Source: a bacterium MS4
GTDB taxonomy: Bacteria > Bacillota > Clostridia > Oscillospirales > Acutalibacteraceae
Assembly (NCBI GenBank): GCA_000752215.1
Contig: CCFG01000015.1
Coordinates: 1 to 58,609, forward strand
DNA: 58,609 nt
Reading direction: 5' to 3'
Position numbers and translations under genes: made by a program. The notes under the pieces are model-generated. The model was given only the letters and a program-made list of their open reading frames with translations. It was not told the DNA's origin and did no database searches. Shown here in pieces: positions 22,253 through 30,245 of the stretch. Within the stretch, counting starts at the first letter, position 1. Each line of letters starts with the position of its first letter.

Positions 22253-22253
22253 C

Positions 22254-23888
22254 ATGGGAAAGATTTTTTATCCTGATTTTTTTAACGACGTATTCGGGCC
22301 GATTATGCAGCCCGGTTCCAGCGGAAGCTTCGCGGGTACCAGCCGGGTGGGCCGGATTGCACGGCATACGCTGCTCAGTGAACCGAAACGGGTGCGCATC
22401 CTGTTCAATCCCGGCGACCACCATATGCTGAATCTCGGAAATATGATGGACGACCGGGGCTATCTGGGCGGCCTGCAGGATTTTGCCACGGACGACGTGC
22501 GCCTGTTTTCCGCGCATGAGCTTGCCCGGAAAAAAAAGATATCGTATGAATTCGGGGAGCTGGAAACCGATAACGCTTATCCCGGAAGCGTCCACTTCGA
22601 GCTGACGGGAACCGGCGGGGACACCGCTTCCCTCACTGCAAAATCGGTCGGCGGCGGCATGGTGGCGACCTATGAAATTTCCGGCTTCCCCATCCATTGG
22701 CGGGCGGATACCTTCGGCGTGCTGCTGCAAAATGCCAGACAGGACATTCCGGAGGAACAGCTGCGCGGCTTTGAGCAAAGCGCGGGGGAAGCGTTCCTTA
22801 CGGCGGAACGCGTCGCCCGCCCGGACGGCGCGAGCGCCGTATTCCTTGAGCTCTCCGAAAACCCGGAGCCCGGCGGGCTGCTCCGGCATTTCGGTCCCGA
22901 CACGCAGGTCAGGGTATTCCCCGCCCTTCTTCCGGTCGTCACCACCGCGAAAAGAAAGCCGCAGCTTTTTAAAACAGTGGAGGAATGGCGCCGGGTGGCG
23001 GAACAGCGGGGAATTTCCTTTGTTCAGGCCGCCATTGAATACGAAAAGGATTTTTCCGGATGGACGGACGAAACCATCTGGCAGTATTTTGAAAATATCG
23101 CGGATATTTTAAATCACCAAATCCATGCTCTGGAGACCATCGGCTACGACAAAGCGAAGGACACTCCGATGCTGCCTATTTACGGCAGACAGTGGAATAC
23201 ATACATGCAGAACCATCAGACGCTGTCGGACCCGATCACACGCCATATTCTGGTGCACGCCTTTTCTACCAACGCAAAGCTGCCGGGTGTACGGATTGTA
23301 CCCGGCCCCATGGGGACCGGAGGAGGATATCTGTTTTCCGCTTTGGACGCCGTGCGGGAGGCAAGAGGTTTTTCCCACCGGAAGATGATCGAGGGACTGG
23401 TCGTGGCGGCGGGGCTGGGCGCTTTGGCCTATACGCACACCAACGCGACCGGCGAGGTCGGCTGTGTCGGAGAATCCGGGGTCTGCTGCGCAATGGCGTC
23501 CGGCGCGGTCACCTGGATGGCGGGGGGCGACGGAAACCAGGTCGAGCACGCCGCCTCCATGGCGCTGCAGGCGAACCTTGGAATCCCCTGCGACCCCATT
23601 CCCGGCGGTCTTGAATTTCCCTGTATTACACGGACGATTCGCGCAGCGGTGACCGCGCCCCTTTACGCGGATCTGGCTCTGAGCGGAATTGACCCTCTCG
23701 TTCCCTATCACGAAGTGCTGGGAGCGATCGAAAAGAATTTCCGCAGCAGCAGACCGGGGGAGCTTTGCGGCCCTCTCTGCGGGATCAACTGCACGCCCAC
23801 GGCGGGCCGCTGCAAGGCTTTTCTTCAGAACGAGGTCATGGGAGACAAGATCAAATTTGAAGCGGAAGAAACGGAAACCGGCCGATAA
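22254..23888 (+). CDS. Iron-sulfur L-serine dehydratase-like lyase, fused beta-alpha form
   Basis: A 544-aa protein. Residues 1-200 correspond to the beta domain (MQPGSSGSFAGTSRVGRIARH replaces the usual GPSSSHT stretch), and residues 250-530 to the alpha catalytic domain. Cluster ligands are expected in GEVGCVGESGVCC, GIPCDPIPGGLEFPC and the C-terminal CGPLCGINC. The Fe-S serine dehydratase family converts serine to pyruvate and ammonia, and related proteins act on cysteine. The altered N-terminal motif and extra C-terminal cysteines make it a divergent member, so its substrate is open. The start is ATG 22254, placed after the M20 stop with AAGGACAGG upstream. It is tightly coupled to the M20 gene. 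Confidence 0.82.
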   Translation: MGKIFYPDFFNDVFGPIMQPGSSGSFAGTSRVGRIARHTLLSEPKRVRILFNPGDHHMLNLGNMMDDRGYLGGLQDFATDDVRLFSAHELARKKKISYEFGELETDNAYPGSVHFELTGTGGDTASLTAKSVGGGMVATYEISGFPIHWRADTFGVLLQNARQDIPEEQLRGFEQSAGEAFLTAERVARPDGASAVFLELSENPEPGGLLRHFGPDTQVRVFPALLPVVTTAKRKPQLFKTVEEWRRVAEQRGISFVQAAIEYEKDFSGWTDETIWQYFENIADILNHQIHALETIGYDKAKDTPMLPIYGRQWNTYMQNHQTLSDPITRHILVHAFSTNAKLPGVRIVPGPMGTGGGYLFSALDAVREARGFSHRKMIEGLVVAAGLGALAYTHTNATGEVGCVGESGVCCAMASGAVTWMAGGDGNQVEHAASMALQANLGIPCDPIPGGLEFPCITRTIRAAVTAPLYADLALSGIDPLVPYHEVLGAIEKNFRSSRPGELCGPLCGINCTPTAGRCKAFLQNEVMGDKIKFEAEETETGR

Positions 23889-23952
23889 AGCCGAGAAGTC
23901 TCTTCCCCGACTTTTTCGGGGACTTCCCATGCGGACAAAACCCCATCGTACA

Positions 23953-23993
23953 AAAACGGCTGACATTCCGGTTTGCGGAAGGTCAGCCGTTTT
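23953..23993. terminator. Bidirectional terminator between lyase and citrate synthase
   Basis: A 12-bp stem AAAACGGCTGAC/GTCAGCCGTTTT with an inner TTCCG/CGGAA has T-runs on both strands. It serves two convergent genes. A smaller CCCCGA/TCGGGG hairpin lies just before it, near 23907-23922. Confidence 0.85.
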
Positions 23994-24025
23994 AAATTTC
24001 TCAGGATTTATCCGTAAAGAAACTC

Positions 24026-25402
24026 TTATCTTTCGTGGAGCGGAACATAGTCCTTGTGGGAGGATATGCTCTTGTATGCGGGGCGGATGATCTTGCCGAC
24101 GTTGATCAGCTCCTCCAGTAAATGGGCACTCCATCCGGAGATACGCGCCATGGCGAAAACAGGGGTGAAAAGCTCCGGCGGCAGGCCAAGCATATGGTAG
24201 ACAAACCCGCTGTAAAAGTCGATGTTCGCGCTGACGCCCTTATAAGTTTTGCGCTCGCGCCCAATCACCTCCGGCGCCAGCCGCTCCACCAGAGAATAGA
24301 GCTTGTACTCCTTGGTGAGGCCCTTTTCTTCGGAAAGGCTCTTGACAAACTTCTTGAAAATATTCGCGCGCGGGTCGGAAAGGGAATAAACAGCGTGACC
24401 CATCCCGTAAATCAGGCCGGCCCGGTCAAACGCCTGCTTATTCAGCAGCCTGCTCAGATAGTCGGCTACCTTGTCCTCGTCCTCCCAATCGTCGATATTC
24501 TGCTTCATATCCTCAAACATCATCATGACCTTGATATTTGCGCCGCCGTGCTTCGGCCCCTTGAGCGAGCTGAGCGCCGCCGCAATGACCGAGTAGGCGT
24601 CCGTACCGGAGGACGCGACCACATGGGTGGTAAAGCTGGAATTGTTGCCGCCGCCGTGCTCGGCGTGCAGAACAAGCGCAAGGTCAAGGATACGGGCTTC
24701 CAGGGCGGTGTATTGATTGTCGATTCGAAGCATGTACAGAATATTCTCCGCCACGGAGAGCTCCGGCTTGGGCGCATGGATGAAAAAGCTGTAGTTCGGG
24801 TCCATGTCGTGGGCGTAGGCCTGATAACCGTAAACCGCGAGCTGCGGGAAAAGTGCGATCATTTCCAGGCACTGGCGCAGCACATTCGGCAGCGAGGTAT
24901 CGTTTGGCCTTTCATCGTAGGCGTAAAGAGTGAGGACACTTCTCGCCAGCGTATTCATCATATCGAAAGACGGCGCCTTCATAATAATATCGCGCACAAA
25001 ATTGGTGGGCAGAGTTCTGTATTTGAAAAGGAGCCTTTTGAATTCCTGCAGTTTGTCCTCCTCCGGCAGTTCGCCGAACAGGAGCAGATAGGTCGTCTCC
25101 TCAAATCCGAAGCGGTTTTCCGCGATAAAGCCGCGTACAATATCGTGAATATTAATGCCGCGGTAATATAGTTCCCCTTCGCAGGGCACACTTTTTCCGT
25201 CTATTTCCTTGGAAGAAATAATATCCGATATCTCGGTTAAACCGGTCAGGACGCCTTTTCCGTTAATATCGCGCAGACCGCGCTTCACGTCGTATTGGGC
25301 AAACAGGGAGGGGTTGATCGTACTGTGGCTTTTACAAAGGTCCGTCAGCTCCAGAATTTCGGGAGTTACCGTGAAAAAGTCTGCATTTGCTTTTTTCTCC
25401 AT
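24026..25402 (-). CDS. Citrate synthase (citrate/2-methylcitrate synthase family)
   Basis: A 458-aa citrate synthase of the long clostridial type. ELYYRGINIHDIV begins the core. VLHAEHGGGNNSSFTTHVVASSGTD contains the first catalytic His, and GPKHGGANIKVM and GMGHAVYSLSDPRANIFK the others. The enzyme condenses oxaloacetate with acetyl-CoA. Whether it is a true Si-citrate synthase or a methylcitrate synthase is not decided by sequence. No aconitase or isocitrate dehydrogenase adjoins it. The MarR gene lies upstream on the same strand, 31 bp away. Confidence 0.92.
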   Translation of the reverse strand: MEKKANADFFTVTPEILELTDLCKSHSTINPSLFAQYDVKRGLRDINGKGVLTGLTEISDIISSKEIDGKSVPCEGELYYRGINIHDIVRGFIAENRFGFEETTYLLLFGELPEEDKLQEFKRLLFKYRTLPTNFVRDIIMKAPSFDMMNTLARSVLTLYAYDERPNDTSLPNVLRQCLEMIALFPQLAVYGYQAYAHDMDPNYSFFIHAPKPELSVAENILYMLRIDNQYTALEARILDLALVLHAEHGGGNNSSFTTHVVASSGTDAYSVIAAALSSLKGPKHGGANIKVMMMFEDMKQNIDDWEDEDKVADYLSRLLNKQAFDRAGLIYGMGHAVYSLSDPRANIFKKFVKSLSEEKGLTKEYKLYSLVERLAPEVIGRERKTYKGVSANIDFYSGFVYHMLGLPPELFTPVFAMARISGWSAHLLEELINVGKIIRPAYKSISSHKDYVPLHER

Positions 25403-25433
25403 GTTTCATATCTCCTTTTCTTTACATTATACG

Positions 25434-25877
25434 CTATTCCTTTTGGGGAATTTTGGTGAGAATTCTGTTAACAATACGAACCGCGGCGTTAAAGTCCTTA
25501 TAATCTGCTTCGCTGAAGCCATTCATGGCAGATTTCAACGCTTTATCAAATTTTTCGCGTCCGTTGCTGATTTCCTTCGCGGTGGTTTCCGAAACGGAAA
25601 TCCGTATTTTTCGTCTGTCCCTTGTGTCCAGGCTCCGCACAATATGTCCTTCCTCATACAGCTTTTCAATCATGCGGCTCATCTGCTGGCGCGGCGTATG
25701 CAGGCTGGCGGCCAGCTCGCTCATCGTCATCGGCCCGTTTGCGCACAGAACGCACAGTGCGTTCAGCTGCAGGCTTGTGAATTTTCCCCTGAAATGATCT
25801 TCAAAAGGCTTTGTCAAGGCCCTATGGACACAAACCAGAAAATGAAGAATATCTTCATCGGCCTGCTGATTCGCCAT
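25434..25877 (-). CDS. MarR-family regulator
   Basis: A 147-aa winged-helix protein. The DNA-binding part reads MTMSELAASLHTPRQQMSRMIEKLYEEGHIVRSLDTRDRRKIRI, with the beta-wing Asp-Arg pair. Long N- and C-terminal helices form the dimer. I choose ATG 25877 because AAGGGTG lies 6-7 nt upstream; the ATG at 25916 adds 13 unsupported residues. It lies just upstream of citrate synthase on the same strand. Ligand unknown. Confidence 0.88.
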   Translation of the reverse strand: MANQQADEDILHFLVCVHRALTKPFEDHFRGKFTSLQLNALCVLCANGPMTMSELAASLHTPRQQMSRMIEKLYEEGHIVRSLDTRDRRKIRISVSETTAKEISNGREKFDKALKSAMNGFSEADYKDFNAAVRIVNRILTKIPQKE

Positions 25878-26054
25878 TTTACACACCCTTAATAAACTTT
25901 TCATGATAATAAACATTTGTTGATATTTTCATAGTATAACTTTTTGGAGGCCGGATTTCAACCAAAATTCTGTGAACGTGCTGTTAATTTTGAGAAAAGG
26001 GTAAAAAAATACCCCCGCAGCCCGGCGAAGGTATTCTGTCAATAGAGCCTCTAT

Positions 26055-26921
26055 TCAATAGAGCTTCTTCAAAACGGAACCGGAGGTTTTCTGCTTGTTG
26101 GCGCTGCTCTCGTCATAGGTTCGTTTGAAATACTCCATGTAGATCAGATCGATCAGGAGCATCTGGCTGATTCTGGCCGAGGTGGAACCGCCCTGAAGCG
26201 GGCCCTCGTTCGTACCGCACAAAATCACCACATCGGAATACGCGGTCAGCGGCGATTTTGCAAACCGGGTGATACAGACCACCCTGGCACCCGCTTTTTT
26301 CGCCTGCTGCGCCACCTGGATGGTGTCCTTTGTGGCGCCGGAATAGGAAATGACAAACGCCAAATCCTCCGGCGAAAGAATCGAAGCCGCCATCGCCTGT
26401 AAATGCGCGTCGGCGTAATTGTGGACCTTCGGCGTAATCCGGACAAATTTGTCCACCGCGTCCATAGCGGTCAGCAGGGACGATCCCACTCCGAAAAAAT
26501 AAATCTGCTTCGCCCCGATCATATAATCGATGGTTAAGGACAGCTCCTGAAAATCCAGCAGCGAATACGTTTCATTCAGCGCGTTGATATTGGTCTGCAG
26601 CACCTTTTTGGCTACGTCCTCAAGGGTGTCCTCCTGCGTGATTCTGCCCGACAGCATGGACGCAATCCGGCTGCTGTCCTCATCCTCCGAGATGCTCAGC
26701 GAAAGCAGCATTTTAAACTCCTGGTAACCCTGGAGCTGCATGGTTTTGCAGAACCGGAACACGCTGGTGTCCCCCACCTCGCACGCTTCCGCAAGGTCGG
26801 TAATGGACAGGAACAAAACTCGTTTCGGGTCCTGAAGAACATAATCGGCCACCTTTTTTTCGGCCTTTGTGAAAAGGTTGTACCGGGCATTGATTTTTAA
26901 AAGAAAGTCACCGCTTGCCAT
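26055..26921 (-). CDS. RpiR/MurR-family regulator with SIS domain
   Basis: A 288-aa regulator. Residues 1-80 form the RpiR helix-turn-helix (FTKAEKKVADYVLQDP, SITDLAEACEVGDTSVFRFCKTM). Residues about 110-265 form a SIS sugar-phosphate-binding domain (IYFFGVGSS, FVISYSGATKDTIQVAQQAKKAGARVVCIT). Members sense amino-sugar or sugar phosphates. No sugar operon is next to it, so its targets lie elsewhere. Confidence 0.92.
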   Translation of the reverse strand: MASGDFLLKINARYNLFTKAEKKVADYVLQDPKRVLFLSITDLAEACEVGDTSVFRFCKTMQLQGYQEFKMLLSLSISEDEDSSRIASMLSGRITQEDTLEDVAKKVLQTNINALNETYSLLDFQELSLTIDYMIGAKQIYFFGVGSSLLTAMDAVDKFVRITPKVHNYADAHLQAMAASILSPEDLAFVISYSGATKDTIQVAQQAKKAGARVVCITRFAKSPLTAYSDVVILCGTNEGPLQGGSTSARISQMLLIDLIYMEYFKRTYDESSANKQKTSGSVLKKLY

Positions 26922-27002
26922 CTTTCCGTCCCCTTCCGCAGCGGTATGGCCGGGCGGATTTTCTTTGCGGGACCCCCGGCCTGATAAAAACAGTTTAAAT
27001 CA

Positions 27003-27030
27003 AAAAACCGGGTTTGTCCACCCCGGCTTT
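27003..27030 (-). terminator. Terminator of the ABC-F gene
   Basis: On the minus strand GCCGGGG/CCCGGT forms a hairpin followed by TTTTTTG, 13 bp after the stop codon. Confidence 0.75.
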
Positions 27031-27042
27031 TCACAGACAGAT

Positions 27043-28641
27043 TTAAGAGAGGATGCCGTCGCGTGCTTCCAGATATTCGTCATAGGTGGAAACACGGTCA
27101 ATGACGCCTTCTTCCGTAATTTCGATCACACGGTTTGCAATCGTCTGGACAAACTGGTGGTCGTGGGAAGCAAACAGCACCACGCCTTTAAAGTCCGTCA
27201 GGCCGTTGTTCACGGCGGTAATGGATTCCAGGTCCAGATGGTTGGTCGGCTGGTCCACTACAAGGACATTGGCACCGAACATCATCATGCGCGAAAGCAT
27301 GCAGCGCACTTTTTCACCACCGGAAAGCACGTTCACCGGCTTTAAAACGTCCTCGCCGGAAAAGAGCATCTTTCCCAGAAAGCCGCGCAGATACGTTTCC
27401 GTTGTATCTTTGGAGTACTGCTCCAGCCATTTAAGGATACTTTCCTCACAGCCGTTAAAATAAGCGGAGTTATCCTGGGGAAAATAGGACTGGCTGGTGG
27501 AAACGCCCCACTTGAAGGAACCTTCGTCCGGTTCCAGCTCCTCCATCAGGATTTTAAACAGCGTGGTGTTGGCGATTTCATTGGAGCCGACAAAGGCAAT
27601 CTTGTCGCCCTTGTTTACGCGGAAGCTGACGTTATTCAGCACCTTCACACCGTCAACGGTTTTGGAAAGGTCCGTGACCTCAAGAATTTCCTTGCCCGGC
27701 TCACGGTCCATGGTAAAGCCGACATAGGGATACCGGCGCGAAGAGGCGGGCATTTCCTCGACGGAAATTTTCTCAAGCAGCTTCTTCCGGGAAGTCGCCT
27801 GCTTTGATTTCGACTTGTTGGCGGAAAAACGCTGGATAAAGCTCTGCAGCTCCTTGATTTTATCCTCCGCCTTCCTGTTCTGGTCGCGCATGACGCGCTG
27901 CATCAGCTGGCTGGACTCATACCAGAAATCGTAGTTGCCCACATACATCCTGATTTTATTGAAATCGATGTCGACGATATGGGTACAGACGTTATTCAGG
28001 AAATGACGGTCATGGGACACCACGATCACCGTTCCCTCATAATCCATCAGAAAGCTTTCCAGCCAGGCGATGGATTTGTTGTCAAGGTCGTTGGTGGGCT
28101 CGTCCAGAAGAATGATATCCGGCTGTCCGAACAGCGCGCGGGCAAGCAGGATGCGGACCTTTTCCGTGCCCGTGAGGGTGCCCATCACGGAATCCAGCAG
28201 CGCATTGTCCAGGCCGAGCCCCTGCAGAAGCTTCCCCGCTTCGGTTTCGGCCTCCCAGCCGTTCAGCTCGGCAAATTCCGCTTCCAGCTCCGCGGCGAGG
28301 ATCCCGTCCTCGTCGGTAAAGTCTTCTTTTTCGTAAATGGCGTCCTTTTGTTTCCTTACTTCGTACAGACGGGCGTTGCCCATCAGGATGGTCTCAAAAA
28401 CGGTATAGGAGTCGTAGGCGTGGTGGTCCTGACTGAGTACGGACATCCGCAGACGGGAGTCAATGACAACCTCGCCCTTCGTGGGCTCCAGTTCGCCGGA
28501 AAGAATTTTTAGGAAGGTGGATTTTCCCGCGCCGTTCGCCCCGATGACACCGTAGCAGTTCCCGGCGGTAAAAAGCAGATTGACGTGTGAAAACAGGTTT
28601 TGGCCGTTAAACCCAAGGCCAAGATCGGATACAGTAATCAT
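27043..28641 (-). CDS. ABC-F type ATPase (YkpA/YbiT-like)
   Basis: A 532-aa soluble protein with two ABC domains and no membrane part. The first Walker A is GANGAGKST and the first Walker B is IILLDEPTNDLD. The linker (residues about 240-310) is rich in Lys/Gln, typical of ABC-F proteins that act on the ribosome E-site. The second domain has GSNEIANTT in place of a canonical Walker A (the usual GKT/GKS lysine is lost) and VLVVDQPTNHLD instead of DEPTNHLD. The degenerate second site is characteristic of the YkpA/YbiT subgroup. Such factors modulate translation; this subgroup is not usually linked to antibiotic resistance. Confidence 0.9.
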   Translation of the reverse strand: MITVSDLGLGFNGQNLFSHVNLLFTAGNCYGVIGANGAGKSTFLKILSGELEPTKGEVVIDSRLRMSVLSQDHHAYDSYTVFETILMGNARLYEVRKQKDAIYEKEDFTDEDGILAAELEAEFAELNGWEAETEAGKLLQGLGLDNALLDSVMGTLTGTEKVRILLARALFGQPDIILLDEPTNDLDNKSIAWLESFLMDYEGTVIVVSHDRHFLNNVCTHIVDIDFNKIRMYVGNYDFWYESSQLMQRVMRDQNRKAEDKIKELQSFIQRFSANKSKSKQATSRKKLLEKISVEEMPASSRRYPYVGFTMDREPGKEILEVTDLSKTVDGVKVLNNVSFRVNKGDKIAFVGSNEIANTTLFKILMEELEPDEGSFKWGVSTSQSYFPQDNSAYFNGCEESILKWLEQYSKDTTETYLRGFLGKMLFSGEDVLKPVNVLSGGEKVRCMLSRMMMFGANVLVVDQPTNHLDLESITAVNNGLTDFKGVVLFASHDHQFVQTIANRVIEITEEGVIDRVSTYDEYLEARDGILS

Positions 28642-28742
28642 AGTTCCTCCAATGTGAAAATAGAAAAGTATACGTTTTAATATTTTAGCATAAAACCGCT
28701 CAGAAAAATATAGCGGAAATTATGAACTAATCGCAATAACGC

Positions 28743-28771
28743 TTGTCATTTTTGAGGAACAATGCTACAAT
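28743..28771 (+). promoter_or_regulatory. Promoter of the DtxR-like gene
   Basis: TTGTCA, a 17-bp spacer and TACAAT, 47 bp upstream of the GTG start codon. Confidence 0.65.
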
Positions 28772-28817
28772 ATGAAAAATACGGACCGCATTTTCGCGCC
28801 AATTAGGAGGTATACCG

Positions 28818-29207
28818 GTGAAAATACAGGAATCGGGCGAAAATTATCTTGAAACAATACTGATTTTACAGAATAAAAACGGATATGTCCGTTCTATTGA
28901 CGTTGCCAATTACCTGGATTTTACCAAGGCAAGCGTCAGCCGGGCCATGAGCATCTTAAAAGAGGCGGGCTATCTTACCATGGAGCCGAACGGCAACCTG
29001 GTCCTTACGGAGCTGGGACGCACAAAGGCCGGTTCCGTGTACGAACGCCACACCCTGATTGCGCAGTTTCTGGAGATGACCCTCGGGGTCAGCAGCGACA
29101 TCGCGCTGCAGGACTCCTGCCGTATTGAGCATATTATCAGTGAAGAAAGCTTCGACCGTATCAAACAATATACGCGGGAGCATAGCCGCGACGGAGGTGC
29201 CGAATGA
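28818..29207 (+). CDS. DtxR/MntR-family metal-dependent regulator
   Basis: A 129-aa protein with a GTG start after TTAGGAGG. Residues 1-60 are the winged helix (ENYLETILILQNKNGYVRSIDVANYLDFTKASVSRAMSIL). Residues 65-129 are the dimerisation and metal-binding domain, with the RH and DSCRIEH metal-ligand motifs. It lacks the SH3-like domain of DtxR, as in MntR. It overlaps the next gene by four bases (ATGA), so the zinc-ribbon protein is translationally coupled and perhaps under its control. Fe or Mn is the likely effector metal. Confidence 0.88.
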   Translation: MKIQESGENYLETILILQNKNGYVRSIDVANYLDFTKASVSRAMSILKEAGYLTMEPNGNLVLTELGRTKAGSVYERHTLIAQFLEMTLGVSSDIALQDSCRIEHIISEESFDRIKQYTREHSRDGGAE

Positions 29208-30109
29208 ATTATATCACCGCACTGTGCCCCCACTGCAAAAAAGAACTGCAGCTGCCGGAGGACGCAGAAGATATTGTGTGCATGTACTGCGCACAGCCCA
29301 TTCATGTGAAATCGCTGCTCTCGAAAACCGAACCGGCAGCGGACGACGACTATCAAAGACTGATGAAGGAAGCCTTTTCCCTCTTAAAGGACGAGAGCTT
29401 CATCGTGAAAAACGGGTTTAAAAATGTCAAGCAGAACGTTTATCCCGCCGAGTTTGAAAAATACAGCAAACTGATTTCCCCCGCTTTGAAAGCATACTGC
29501 CTTGCCGCAGCGGGCAAAGACGAAGCGCCTGACTTTTTTGCCAACGTTCTCTTTGACCGCTTTCAGAAAAAGATTGAAGAAAGCGGAATCAAAAAGGAAA
29601 GCGACGCCCGGCTTTTTGAATACCGCTACATGATTGTGGCCTTTACGGTGCCCGCCATTCTGGAACAGCACACTCCCGCCGCCGAAGCGCTTGCAGACAG
29701 CTTTTTAAAGGTCTGGAACGAACATTACCCAAAAAATCCGCTCGGGAAATCGAGCTATGACACCATTAGCAGCGGCTTTCGAAAAAAGCTGTGCTTTATC
29801 ACCACCGCGGTCTGCACCTCGCTCGCCAAGGGGGACGACTGCCCGGAGCTGAACGCTTTCCGTAGCTTCCGCGACGGCTGGCTTGCGGCCACGCCGCAGG
29901 GCAAAGCCAAAATCGGCGAATACTATCTTTTCGCCCCGATGATTGTCAGCGGAATTGACCGGGCGGACAACCGTCAGGCCGTCTACCGGGAAATCTGGGA
30001 AAATCACCTATTCCCCTGTCTGAAATCACTGGAGGACGGAAATCCGCGGCAATGCGCGGAGCAATACGAAGAAATGATGACTGCCCTCGAGCAAAAATGG
30101 CTAAGCTGA
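29204..30109 (+). CDS. Zinc-ribbon protein with CFI-box-like motif, unknown function
   Basis: A 301-aa soluble protein. The N-terminus has a zinc ribbon (CPHCKKELQLPEDAEDIVCMYC). Residues about 45-190 are helical and unassigned. A motif KKLCFITTAVCTSLAKGDDCPELNAFRSFRDGWL lies near residues 197-230, here split for length: KKLCFITTAVC, then DDCPELNAFRSFRDGWL. It resembles the CFI-box that usually ends proteins of unknown function and has two conserved cysteines. Its ATG lies in the stop codon of the DtxR-like gene, which suggests a metal-linked role. I cannot give a function. Confidence 0.75.
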   Translation: MNYITALCPHCKKELQLPEDAEDIVCMYCAQPIHVKSLLSKTEPAADDDYQRLMKEAFSLLKDESFIVKNGFKNVKQNVYPAEFEKYSKLISPALKAYCLAAAGKDEAPDFFANVLFDRFQKKIEESGIKKESDARLFEYRYMIVAFTVPAILEQHTPAAEALADSFLKVWNEHYPKNPLGKSSYDTISSGFRKKLCFITTAVCTSLAKGDDCPELNAFRSFRDGWLAATPQGKAKIGEYYLFAPMIVSGIDRADNRQAVYREIWENHLFPCLKSLEDGNPRQCAEQYEEMMTALEQKWLS

Positions 30110-30154
30110 GCGGCGTTGAAGAAGAAGGGAAAAGCACCCGGAACAGCCTTGTTG

Positions 30155-30213
30155 AACAGCACCCCAATCGTTAGACAGTATGACATACTGAATAACGATT
30201 GGGGTGCTGTTTT
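30155..30213. terminator. Very long palindrome / bidirectional terminator
   Basis: The 19-bp arms AACAGCACCCCAATCGTTA and TAACGATTGGGGTGCTGTT (30155-30173, 30193-30211) pair perfectly. The space between them contains a further perfect CAGTAT/ATACTG hairpin. T-runs follow on the plus strand. It lies between two convergent genes, so termination is the simple reading, but 25 paired positions are far more than needed. Confidence 0.75.
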
Positions 30214-30245
30214 ATGCCGGAAAAAACACTGGACAAAAAATACTC

